The position numbers were made by a program, and so were the translations under genes. Of a DNA stretch of 64,000 nt, positions 18,276 through 26,102 are shown piece after piece (within the stretch, counting starts at the first letter, position 1; each line of letters begins with the position of its first letter). Under the pieces are notes generated by a model, which did not search any database, was not told the origin of the DNA, and saw only the letters and a program-made list of their open reading frames with translations. The stretch is from Streptomyces sp. NBC_01296 (GTDB lineage: Bacteria > Actinomycetota > Actinomycetes > Streptomycetales > Streptomycetaceae). The stretch lies in assembly GCF_035984415.1 (NCBI RefSeq), contig NZ_CP130720.1:496001-560000 (forward strand), written 5' to 3'.

Positions 18276-19222
18276 CGAGCGTTCCTGCGTCCACCGCCCC
18301 CGGCGACTTCGTCCACCCCGCCCTCTTCTACCAGGGTCAGGCGGACTACCTGGCAGGCGTGGGCGGGTTCGTACGGGCCGCCCTCGCGGCCGACGAGCCG
18401 GTACTCGTGGCCGTGCCCGGGCCTCGACTGGACGCCCTGCGCGACAGCCTCGGCGTCGACGCGGCCGGGGTCACCTGGACGGACATGACGCAGCTGGGCC
18501 GCAATCCCGGCCGCATCCTGGCCGCCCTGCAGGAATTCACCGACCGGCAAGAGGGCCGCCCCGCCCGCATCGTGGGCGAGCCGATCTGGCCCGGCCGCTC
18601 GCAGGCAGAGGTGCAGGAGGCCACGCGCCACGAGGCTCTCATCAACACCGCCTTCGCAGGGCGGCAGGCCACCGTCCTGTGCCCTTACGACGTCCTGGGC
18701 CTGACGGCCGCGGTGGTGTCCGATGCCCGGCGTACCCATCCCACCGTGATCGTGGAGGACAAGAACCTGCTCAGCCCGGAGTACGCCGACGCCTCGGTGG
18801 TCTGCGCCGACTGCGACAGCCCTCTGCCCGAAAGCGACGGGGGTGTGCCCCGGTTCGCCTACACGTCCGGGGGGCTGGGCGAGGTGCGCGCGTACACCGA
18901 GGCCTGGGCCCGCGGCACGGCCCTGAGCGCGGCCCGGCGCGGCGATCTGATCCTCGCGGTCAGCGAGGCCGCAGCCAACTCCCTCGCCCACGGCGGCGGG
19001 AACGGATCGCTGCGGCTGTGGAGCACCGGCGCCGGCGGAGTCGTGGCCGAGATCCGCGACGCCGGCCACCTGGCCGACCCGCTGGCGGGGCGCCGCCGCC
19101 CCGCCCTGGCATCGGTCAACGGAGGCCGCGGCCTGTGGTTGATCCATCAGCTGTGCGACCTGGTCGAGACCCGCGCCTCGGACAGCGGCCTCACTCTGAG
19201 GATGCACATGACATGCTCCTGA
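18272..19222 (+). CDS. MEDS-domain sensor fused to anti-sigma-type ATPase
   Basis: 316 residues. The N-terminal MEDS domain (about 10-175; FVHPALFYQGQADYLAGVGGFVRAALA, then VGEPIWPGR and HEALINTAFAG) is a sensory module suspected of binding hydrocarbon-type ligands. The C-terminal GHKL ATPase (about 190-315) has SEAAANSLAHGGGNG, EIRDAGHLADPL and GGRGLWLIHQLCDLVE. The combination suggests a ligand-regulated anti-sigma kinase. It starts in the ATGA overlap with the upstream STAS gene. A C-rich/G-rich hairpin (19261-19282) lies just downstream and could end the sigma-STAS-MEDS operon. Confidence 0.88.
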   Translation: MTSVPASTAPGDFVHPALFYQGQADYLAGVGGFVRAALAADEPVLVAVPGPRLDALRDSLGVDAAGVTWTDMTQLGRNPGRILAALQEFTDRQEGRPARIVGEPIWPGRSQAEVQEATRHEALINTAFAGRQATVLCPYDVLGLTAAVVSDARRTHPTVIVEDKNLLSPEYADASVVCADCDSPLPESDGGVPRFAYTSGGLGEVRAYTEAWARGTALSAARRGDLILAVSEAAANSLAHGGGNGSLRLWSTGAGGVVAEIRDAGHLADPLAGRRRPALASVNGGRGLWLIHQLCDLVETRASDSGLTLRMHMTCS

Positions 19223-19260
19223 GACCGGTGATTCCCCTAAACTGTCACGGCCATGCTCGA

Positions 19261-19282
19261 GTGTCCCCCTCCACGGGGGCAC
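19261..19282 (+). terminator. Candidate hairpin terminator after MEDS gene
   Basis: GTG-t-CCCCC (19261-19269) pairs with GGGGG-CAC (19275-19282) around a five-base loop with one bulged T, 38 bases after the MEDS stop. There is no T-run, as is common in Streptomyces. A transcript end is inferred only. Confidence 0.4.
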
Positions 19283-19395
19283 GCGCGAGGTCCGCGACAC
19301 CATGACCGTAAGGAACCGGGCGGGGGGCCGATCGGAACCACAACGGTCCCGACGAGCAGAGAGATCAGTGTCAACGGTGGGGGTGAGGTACCACA

Positions 19396-19866
19396 GTGGA
19401 AACCATCGGACCGGGAACCGGCGATCCACTGCACGCAGGGCCTTCCCCCGTGGTGCAGCGCCGCCGGCTCGCCCTCTCCGGCGTCCGCGGCCACGTCGCC
19501 AAGGGGCGCGACTTCACGCGGCAGGCCTTGCAGGACTGGGGCTGGGGCTGGGACGGGAACGCGACCGCCGAGGACACCCTGCTCCTCGTGTCCGAACTGC
19601 TGACCAACGCATCACTGCACGCGGGTGGTTGCATCGAACTCGCGCTGTCCGCCGGCGAGGTTCTTCGGATCGAGGTCTTCGACGGCACGACGACGCTGCC
19701 CCACCGCCACCCGTCCCCGCAGCGCGGACTCCCGGGCGGCCACGGTCTCCACATAGTGGAGCGTCTCTCCGATCGCTGGGGCACTCACACCCACGAGAAC
19801 GGCAAGGCCGTCTGGGCCGAGATCGAGGCATCGCGGCTGACCTCGGGCAGGCCCACCGGCCGGTGA
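19396..19866 (+). CDS. Anti-sigma-factor-type ATP-binding protein (HATPase_c)
   Basis: 156 residues. GHKL ATPase motifs: LLVSELLTNASLHAGG (N-box), IEVFDGTTTLPHRHP (G1 region) and GGHGLHIVERLSDRWG (G2). It is the third single-copy ATPase of this type in 4 kb and resembles orphan regulators abundant in Streptomyces. The GTG start follows GGGTGAGG by about 8 bases. It is separated from the MEDS operon by a hairpin and 114 bases, so it probably has its own promoter. Which STAS or sigma protein it binds cannot be read from sequence. Confidence 0.85.
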   Translation: METIGPGTGDPLHAGPSPVVQRRRLALSGVRGHVAKGRDFTRQALQDWGWGWDGNATAEDTLLLVSELLTNASLHAGGCIELALSAGEVLRIEVFDGTTTLPHRHPSPQRGLPGGHGLHIVERLSDRWGTHTHENGKAVWAEIEASRLTSGRPTGR

Positions 19867-19937
19867 CCCAGCCGGCCGCCAGGCCCTGTGCTCCCGTACG
19901 GGAGCGTCATTCCGGGAGACCGGGGCACCCGCGCAGT

Positions 19938-20060
19938 ATGACACCGACTGCGCTCACTTCCCTGGCCCTGGCCCCGGCGCCCGGCCCCGCCTGGGTCCAC
20001 ATGATCGTCATCGCCTTCGCCCTCCTGGTCCTCGTCCGCACCCTGGCCCGCCACCGGTAG
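19938..20060 (+). CDS. Small single-pass membrane protein (hypothetical)
   Basis: A 40-residue ORF (ATG 19938, stop 20058-20060) with one strongly hydrophobic segment, WVHMIVIAFALLVLVRTLARHR, followed by a basic C-terminus, as expected for a small inner-membrane protein. Ribosome-site support is weak (GGGAG about 20 bases upstream) and there is no known family. Third-position G/C bias fits coding use. It lies between an ATPase gene and the NDH-2-like gene on the same strand. Confidence 0.4.
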   Translation: MTPTALTSLALAPAPGPAWVHMIVIAFALLVLVRTLARHR

Positions 20061-20128
20061 CACTCACGCCTCCGGGGCAGACGCGCAGGAGTCAGTGGAC
20101 CCAACAGGCCCGGGAAGGGAACAACACC

Positions 20129-21508
20129 ATGACATCCGTGGCAAGTCCGAAGATCCTGGTGGTGGGCGGCGGCTTCGCCGGTGTGGAGTGCGTACGCCGC
20201 CTGGAGCGGCGCCTCTCCCCCGCCGAGGCGGAGATCACCCTCATCACCCCGTCCTCCTTCCAGCTGTACCTGCCGCTGCTGCCGCAGGTGGCCGCCGGGG
20301 TGCTGACCCCGCAGTCGATCGCCGTGTCCCTGCGCCGCAGCCGCCGGCACCGTACCCGCATCGTTCCCGGCGGCGCTGTCGGCGTGGACACCCGGGCGAA
20401 GGTGTGCGTCGTACGGAAGATCTCGGGCGAGCTCACCCCGCTGCCCTACGACCACCTGGTCCTGGCCCCGGGCAGCGTCACCCGCTCCTTCGACATCCCC
20501 GGGCTCGCCGAGCACGCCCGCGGTATGAAGACCCTCGCCGAAGCCGCCCACCTGCGCGATCACGTCATCGCGCAGCTCGACCTCGCCGATGCGTGCGAGG
20601 ACGAGGCGGAGCGGGCGTCCCGGCTCTGCTTCGTCGTCGTGGGCGGCGGCTACGCCGGCACCGAGACGGCGGCCTGCCTGCAGCGGCTCACCCACCACGC
20701 GGTCCGGCGCTACCCGCGCCTGGACCCGCGGCAGATCCGCTGGCACCTCGTGGACATCGCGCCGACGCTGATGCCCGAGCTCGGCGAGGCCCTCGGCGCA
20801 TCGGCGCTGGACGTGCTCAGGCGCCGCGGCATCGAGGTGTCGCTCGGCGTGTCCGTCGCCAAGGCCGGGCCGGACGAGGTGACGCTCACCGACGGGCGTG
20901 TCCTGCGCAGCCGCACCCTGATCTGGACCGCCGGGGTGGCCGCCAGTCCGCTCATCGCCACCCTGGAGGCCGACACCGACCGCGGACGGCTCGTGGTCTC
21001 CCCCGACCTGACGGTGCCCGGCCATCCCGGAGTCCTCGCGCTCGGCGACGCGGCCGCGGTCCCCGACCTCGCCGCGGGCCGGGACGGGGCCGTCTGCCCG
21101 CCCACGGCCCAGCACGCCCAGCGGCAGGGGCGCACGGCCGCCGCCAACCTCATCGCGACCCTGCGCCACCGGCCGCTGCGGCCCTATCGGCACGAGGACC
21201 TGGGGCTCGTGGTGGACCTGGGCGGACACGACGGAGTCTCCAGGCCGCTCGGCATCGCGCTGCGCGGACTGCCCGCGCAGGCGGTGGCGCGGGGGTACCA
21301 CTGGGCGGCGCTGCGCACTCATGTGGCCAGGACGAGGGTGCTGACGAACTGGCTCCTCAACGCGGTTGCCGGCGACGACTTCGTGCGGACGGGCTTCCAG
21401 GCGTGGAGGCCACCGGCGCTGCGGGAGTTCGAGCACACCGACGCGTACCTGACGCCCGAACAGGTTCGCGCACACTCGGCTCCCCTCCGTGCGGGGCGCC
21501 TGCCGTAG
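20129..21508 (+). CDS. NAD(P)/FAD-dependent oxidoreductase, type II NADH dehydrogenase-like
   Basis: 459 residues. Two Rossmann dinucleotide sites are clear: ILVVGGGFAGVECVRRLE near the N-terminus (FAD) and FVVVGGGYAGTETAACLQR near residue 175 (NADH). SFQLYLPLLPQVAAGVLTP and VLALGDAAAVPDL match NDH-2 enzymes, which pass electrons from NADH to quinone without pumping protons. The C-terminal 100 residues (ARGYHWAALRTHVARTRVLTNWLL) would supply the membrane-surface anchor. GGGAAGGGAA lies 9 bases before the ATG. A DUF4230 gene follows on the same strand. Confidence 0.88.
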   Translation: MTSVASPKILVVGGGFAGVECVRRLERRLSPAEAEITLITPSSFQLYLPLLPQVAAGVLTPQSIAVSLRRSRRHRTRIVPGGAVGVDTRAKVCVVRKISGELTPLPYDHLVLAPGSVTRSFDIPGLAEHARGMKTLAEAAHLRDHVIAQLDLADACEDEAERASRLCFVVVGGGYAGTETAACLQRLTHHAVRRYPRLDPRQIRWHLVDIAPTLMPELGEALGASALDVLRRRGIEVSLGVSVAKAGPDEVTLTDGRVLRSRTLIWTAGVAASPLIATLEADTDRGRLVVSPDLTVPGHPGVLALGDAAAVPDLAAGRDGAVCPPTAQHAQRQGRTAAANLIATLRHRPLRPYRHEDLGLVVDLGGHDGVSRPLGIALRGLPAQAVARGYHWAALRTHVARTRVLTNWLLNAVAGDDFVRTGFQAWRPPALREFEHTDAYLTPEQVRAHSAPLRAGRLP

Positions 21509-21560
21509 CGGGGTGCCGGATTCGCGGGCTGGCGGGGCACCCACGGGGTATTCGCGGAGT

Positions 21561-22223
21561 ATGGAAACCTCTTCGGATCGTCCGGGCGGCTCGCGGCGCC
21601 CGTGGTGGGGGCGGATCGCGGCCGTTCTCGTGGTGGTCGTGGTGCTGATCGTGCTCGTGGCGCGCTTCGGCCTGGTTCCGGGACTCGGCAGCCTCTTCGG
21701 CGAGGAGACCCGGGACCGCTCCGGCCCGGCTCTGCTCAAGTCGATCCAGGACATGGACCGTTACGAGGCCGCCGTCGGCAACTTCCAGGTGGTCGTGGAC
21801 CTGGAGAAGGACGCGGCGTTCCTGCCGGACGCCATCCGCGGAACGCGCACCCTGTACGTGGGGGCCGGCACGGTCAGCGGTTACGTCGACCTGAGCGGGC
21901 TGGGCGAGCGGAACGTCTCCGTGAACGGCGACCGCACCAAGGCGTCGATCCGGCTGCCGCACGCGGTGCTCGGCACGGCCGCCCTCGACCCGAACCGCTC
22001 GTACGCGGTGTCGAAGCAGCGGGGCCTGCTGGACCGGATCGGGGATTTGTTCTCCGACAACCCGGCCGGTGAGCAGGCCGTGCAGAAGCTCGCCGCGCAG
22101 CACATCGACGAAGCGGCCCGCGACAGCGGTCTCGGGGAGCGCGCCGAGAAGAACACCACGGCGATGCTGGACGGGCTCCTCCGGTCCCTCGGCTTCCGTG
22201 AGGTGACGGTCGCCTACGGGTGA
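21561..22223 (+). CDS. DUF4230-like membrane-anchored protein
   Basis: 220 residues. One N-terminal membrane helix (IAAVLVVVVVLIVLVARFGLVPG, about residues 20-42) precedes an extracytoplasmic domain with LLKSIQDMDRYEAAVGNFQVVVDLEKDAAFLPD, YVGAGTVSGYVDLSGL and LPHAVLGTAALDPNRSYAV, which match the DUF4230 family as I know it. Function unknown. It ends in a 10-base overlap with the convergent MscS gene. Confidence 0.78.
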   Translation: METSSDRPGGSRRPWWGRIAAVLVVVVVLIVLVARFGLVPGLGSLFGEETRDRSGPALLKSIQDMDRYEAAVGNFQVVVDLEKDAAFLPDAIRGTRTLYVGAGTVSGYVDLSGLGERNVSVNGDRTKASIRLPHAVLGTAALDPNRSYAVSKQRGLLDRIGDLFSDNPAGEQAVQKLAAQHIDEAARDSGLGERAEKNTTAMLDGLLRSLGFREVTVAYG

Positions 22224-23275
22224 GAGGGGCCCGTCCCGGGCTCCGGCGACGGCCCGAGGAGCAGGCGGGGCAGGGCGCCCGGGTGCTTCTCCGAGAGCCA
22301 GGCGACCAGCTGTTCCCGTACGGCACAGCGCACCGTCCACAGGTCGTCGGCGTCCTTGGCCGTGACGATCGCGCGGACGACCATGGTGGAGGGAGTCGTC
22401 TCCGTGACGGCGACGTCCCAGCCGCGGCCGTCCCACTCCGGGCAGTGGTGCAGGATCTCGTGCACTTTGTCGCGTACGAGGTCCATGGGAGCGCTGTGGT
22501 CACAGTGGAGGAAGACCGTGCCGGTCATCTGGACGCCGCCGCGGGACCAGTTCTCGAAGGGGCGGGTGGTGAAGTACGAGACGGGCATGGTGATGCGGCG
22601 CTCGTCCCAGGTCCGTACGGCGAGGAAGGTGAGGGTGATGTCCTCCACCACGCCCCACTCGCCTGCGACCACGACCGTGTCGCCGATGCGCACCAGGTCG
22701 CCGAAGGCGATCTGGAACCCGGCGAAGAGGTTTCCGAGGGTGGACTGGGCCGCGATGCCGGCCACGATTCCGATGATGCCGGCGGAGGCGAGCACGGACG
22801 TGCCGAGTGCGCGGAAGCTCGGGAAGGTGAGGAGCATCGCCGCGGCCGCGATGACGGCGACGACGGCGGTCACGACCCGTGTGATCAGGGTGACCTGGGT
22901 GCGGACCCGGCGGAGCCTGGCGGGGTCGCGGGTGCCGGCCGCGTAGCGGGCGTAGCCGGACTCGACGGCGGCCGAGGCCACGCCCACGATCAGCCAGGCA
23001 CCGGCGCCGATCAGCGCGAGCGAGAGGGCCCGGTCGACGGCGGCCTCGTTCTCCTGCAGCGGGCGCCACGCGGTCTGCCGGTGGGCTCCCCTGAGCAGTG
23101 CGGCGAGCAGCACGATCTGCAGGGCCGGGCGGCAGCGGCGCAGCGCATTCCACAGGGGCGTTTCCGGGTGGCGTGCGTCGGCTCGGCGCAGCAGCAGGTC
23201 GGCGGCCCATCCGGCCGCGATGGTGAGGAGGATCGAGCCTCCCAGGACGGTGAGCAAGCGAAGAGCGTGGTTCAT
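22214..23275 (-). CDS. MscS-family mechanosensitive ion channel
   Basis: 353 residues from ATG 23275 (GAGGAG immediately upstream). Four to five hydrophobic helices, the last being the Gly/Ala-rich pore helix SVLASAGIIGIVAGIAAQSTLGNLFAGFQIAF. The beta domain follows with RIGDTVVVAGEWGVVEDITLTFLAVRTWDERRITMPVSYF, a canonical MscS signature, then an alpha/beta C-terminal domain. It should release solutes on hypo-osmotic shock, which fits the osmo-stress-like signalling genes a few kb upstream. The frame is open to 23590, but the extra N-terminus is Pro/Arg-rich and unlikely. Confidence 0.9.
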   Translation of the reverse strand: MNHALRLLTVLGGSILLTIAAGWAADLLLRRADARHPETPLWNALRRCRPALQIVLLAALLRGAHRQTAWRPLQENEAAVDRALSLALIGAGAWLIVGVASAAVESGYARYAAGTRDPARLRRVRTQVTLITRVVTAVVAVIAAAAMLLTFPSFRALGTSVLASAGIIGIVAGIAAQSTLGNLFAGFQIAFGDLVRIGDTVVVAGEWGVVEDITLTFLAVRTWDERRITMPVSYFTTRPFENWSRGGVQMTGTVFLHCDHSAPMDLVRDKVHEILHHCPEWDGRGWDVAVTETTPSTMVVRAIVTAKDADDLWTVRCAVREQLVAWLSEKHPGALPRLLLGPSPEPGTGPSHP

Positions 23276-23669
23276 GTCTCCTCGGCGGATGTAGGCGGCA
23301 TGGACTCCCCCGCGCATGCCCAGAGGAGGAGGAGCGACACACGGGACCTCCGGCGCGGCAGGGGCCGGCCGCACCGGCGTATGCGAAAGCCGCCGTTCCC
23401 GCCCCTGCCGGGGGTGCGGCAGCGACGGGAGGGCTCCGGGGGGGGGAGGTAGATCGGCGCGAACCACATGGCCCGGCGCCCCCTGTCGCCCTGCCTCTCC
23501 AAAGCCTCCGGTGATCCTCAAGGGGGTTACCCGCCGAAGGGAGGCGGAATCCGTGGGTATCTCGGCCAACTTGCCTGTACGCCCCTGCACGCCCCCCGCA
23601 GTGACGTTCCATCAGCCCCGTATGGGGGCACCCGTGGTGCCGTTGGTACGTCGACCGAGGAGAGCACAG

Positions 23670-24278
23670 ATGACGAAGGTCCTGGTCCTGCACAGCGTCA
23701 GCCTGGTCAGGTCGGCACTGGCCGCCCTCCTGAGATCCGAAGGGCCCTTCGAGGTCACGTCGGCGGGCTGGCGGGCCGCGGCCCGCCAGGCCGAGTCGTT
23801 ACAACCAGATGTGACGGTCGTCGACCTCGACTGTCCGGGGACGACGGCCGTCCTCGCCGATGACGGGCGCGCCGACCACCAGGTCCTCGCGCCCCCGTCC
23901 CCCGTCCTGGTGCTCGCGTCGACCGGCGCGCCCGGGCAGCTGCACCGCGCGTTCCGCGCCGAGGCGCGCGGCTACGTCGACAAGGACGGCTCGCCGGGGC
24001 GGCTCGTACGGGCGGTCCGGAAGGTCGCCGCGGGGGAACGGTTCATCGACGCCTCGCTGGCTTCCGCGTTCATGGAGGCCGACCCGGTGCCGCTGAGCCC
24101 GCGGGAGCTGAGCGTGCTGACCCGGGCCGCGGAGGGCGATTCGATCGCCGAGATCGCCTGCACGCTGCACCTGGCGAGCGGGACGGTACGCAACTACATG
24201 GCCGCGGCGACCCGTAAGACCGGGGCGCGCAACCTCATCGACGCGATCCGGATATCCCGGCGGGCCGGCTGGGTCTGA
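23670..24278 (+). CDS. ramR: RamR/AmfR-type LuxR-family response regulator, with TTA codon
   Basis: 202 residues. The N-terminal receiver-like domain begins MTKVLVLHSVSLVRSALAALL and has VTVVDLDCPG at the phospho-acceptor position; the acidic pocket at the start is not typical (HS instead of DD), so it may be an atypical receiver. The C-terminal LuxR helix-turn-helix is LSPRELSVLTRAAEGDSIAEIACTLHLASGTVRNYMAAATRKTG. It lies convergent to the ramCSAB operon, 45 bases from the transporter stop. RamR-type regulators activate that operon. Codon 44 is TTA (23799-23801), making translation potentially dependent on the bldA tRNA. GAGGAGAG precedes the ATG by about 6 bases. Confidence 0.88.
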   Translation: MTKVLVLHSVSLVRSALAALLRSEGPFEVTSAGWRAAARQAESLQPDVTVVDLDCPGTTAVLADDGRADHQVLAPPSPVLVLASTGAPGQLHRAFRAEARGYVDKDGSPGRLVRAVRKVAAGERFIDASLASAFMEADPVPLSPRELSVLTRAAEGDSIAEIACTLHLASGTVRNYMAAATRKTGARNLIDAIRISRRAGWV

Positions 24279-24323
24279 TCCGCGGGCGCGCCGCGGGCGC
24301 CGCGGACGGGCACGACGGCCGTG

Positions 24324-26102
24324 TCACTCGTCCCCGGCCTGGTTCCATCTCCCCACCAGATCGCGGTACAGGGGTGACCTGGCGGGGAGTTCGTCATGCG
24401 TGCCGCAGACGGCGCGGGTCCCGTCGAGGACGAGGACCCGGTCGGCGCGGGCCGCGGACGAGACGCGGTGGGCCACGACGACGAGGGTGCCGGGACGGTC
24501 CGCGAGGGCCCGTTCGGCACGCTCCTCGGCAGCCGGGTCCAGGTGGCAGGTGGCCTCGTCGAGCAGCAGCAGCGGCGCGGGCGAGAGGTAGGCGGCGGCG
24601 AGCGCGAGCTGCTGGCCCTCGCCCCGGGACAGCAGCCGCGGGGACACCTCGGCGTCCAGGCCGCCGAGCCGTGCCACCAGCGCGTCCAGCCCGAGGGCGC
24701 GGACGGCGTCCTGCACCCGGGCGTCGCCGGGCCCGGAACTGCCCGGGGGCGCGGCGAGGTGGGTCAGGTTCTCCCGTACGGTGCCGGTGAACACGTAGGC
24801 CTGCTGAGGCAGCAGGGTCCGCCGCGGGTCCGGCCCGGTCGCCCCCGGTCCCCGGCGGGCGGCCGCGCCGGCGACGAGGACCGATCCCGCGTCGGGTGAC
24901 AGCATTCCGGCGAGCAGGGCGGTGAGCGTGGACTTGCCGATGCCGCTCGGTCCGACCACCGCGAGGTGCTCCCCCGGGCGCACCACCAGGTCGAGGTCGT
25001 CGAGTACGGGAGCCGCGCCGGGGCCGTAGGCGAAAGTGACGCCCCGGAGCTGGGCCGCGGCGTCGGTCGGCGGGCCCGCCGGCCGGGGCAACGGCTGCGG
25101 CTGCGGCTTTACGGGGCCGTGGCCGGCCGGGTCCGGCGGCACCGGACCGCCGAAGCGTTCGAGGACCACGAGCAGCCGGGTTCCGGCGGAACCCAGAGCG
25201 GTCATCAGGGAGTTGAGGGCGGGCAGCAGGGCCTGGACCAGGTACGTGAGGCCGCCGGCCAGCGTACCGGCGGTGATCCCGCGGCCCAGCAGCCAGGGCG
25301 TTGCCGCGAGGAGTGCGATCACCGGCAGCCGGCCCGCCGTGCCCAGGGCCAGGGTGCGCAGGGCCGCCCAGCCGGCGAGGGTGCGCGCCAGCCGTTCCTG
25401 GGCGGCGATCAGGGGCTCCACCCGGGCTTCCGCAGCGGTCTGTCCCCCGCAGGCGACGATGTCGCGCAGGCCCTCGGCCAGCGTCCCCACCCGGTCCGCC
25501 AGCGCCTCGTCGGTGTCCAGGGACCTGCGTTGTACGGAGGCCAGGGGGCGCAGCGTGGCCAGGAAGGCGGCCATGCCCAGCAGCAGGGGCGGCAGCACGA
25601 CCAGCAGCAGCACGGGCGCCAGGGCGGCCATGCCGACGAGGGCGCCCGCGGCGGTGAACACGAACGAACGTGCCGTCAGGACCAGCCCTGCGAAGGAGTC
25701 CCGGGCCATTTCCGTCTGCTGGGTCAGCCGGGACACGGCGCCCGTGTCGGCAGCGCCCGCCGGGTCGGCGACCGCCCGGTCCAGCGCCTGCCGCACCGCC
25801 CGCCGGACCAAGCCGTCCCGCAGCGGCTCCACGAGGTCCGCGAGCCCGGCGAACACACCGCGCAGCGCGAAGGCGCCGATCAGCGCTCCGGCTCCGGCCG
25901 CGGCCAGCCAGCCGAGACCGGTGGCGGTGCGGCCGGCGAGGAAGCCGTCGTCGAGGGCGCGGGCCACGCCGTAGCCGCCCAGGAAGGTGTGCGCGGACTC
26001 CAGGAGCGACCAGGCGGCCAGCCGCCCGACAGCCCCTTTGTGGCCGCGCAGGAACCGCCGGCCCTCGGGTGCCACCCGGCCCCGGGCCCCTCCCCCGGTC
26101 AC
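24324..26102 (-). CDS. ramB: ABC transporter permease/ATPase, SapB exporter half (RamB-like)
   Basis: 592 residues, six hydrophobic segments (about 40-330) then an ATPase domain. Walker A is GPSGIGKST, the Q-loop LLPQQAYVFTG, Walker B LLLLDEAT, and H-loop VVAHRVSS. The signature motif is divergent (LSRGEGQQLALAAA instead of LSGGQ). The GTG start at 26102 overlaps the TGA of the upstream transporter gene (GTGA), so the pair is translationally coupled and probably forms a heterodimeric exporter for the SapB lanthipeptide. It is the last gene of the ram operon. Confidence 0.88.
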   Translation of the reverse strand: MTGGGARGRVAPEGRRFLRGHKGAVGRLAAWSLLESAHTFLGGYGVARALDDGFLAGRTATGLGWLAAAGAGALIGAFALRGVFAGLADLVEPLRDGLVRRAVRQALDRAVADPAGAADTGAVSRLTQQTEMARDSFAGLVLTARSFVFTAAGALVGMAALAPVLLLVVLPPLLLGMAAFLATLRPLASVQRRSLDTDEALADRVGTLAEGLRDIVACGGQTAAEARVEPLIAAQERLARTLAGWAALRTLALGTAGRLPVIALLAATPWLLGRGITAGTLAGGLTYLVQALLPALNSLMTALGSAGTRLLVVLERFGGPVPPDPAGHGPVKPQPQPLPRPAGPPTDAAAQLRGVTFAYGPGAAPVLDDLDLVVRPGEHLAVVGPSGIGKSTLTALLAGMLSPDAGSVLVAGAAARRGPGATGPDPRRTLLPQQAYVFTGTVRENLTHLAAPPGSSGPGDARVQDAVRALGLDALVARLGGLDAEVSPRLLSRGEGQQLALAAAYLSPAPLLLLDEATCHLDPAAEERAERALADRPGTLVVVAHRVSSAARADRVLVLDGTRAVCGTHDELPARSPLYRDLVGRWNQAGDE

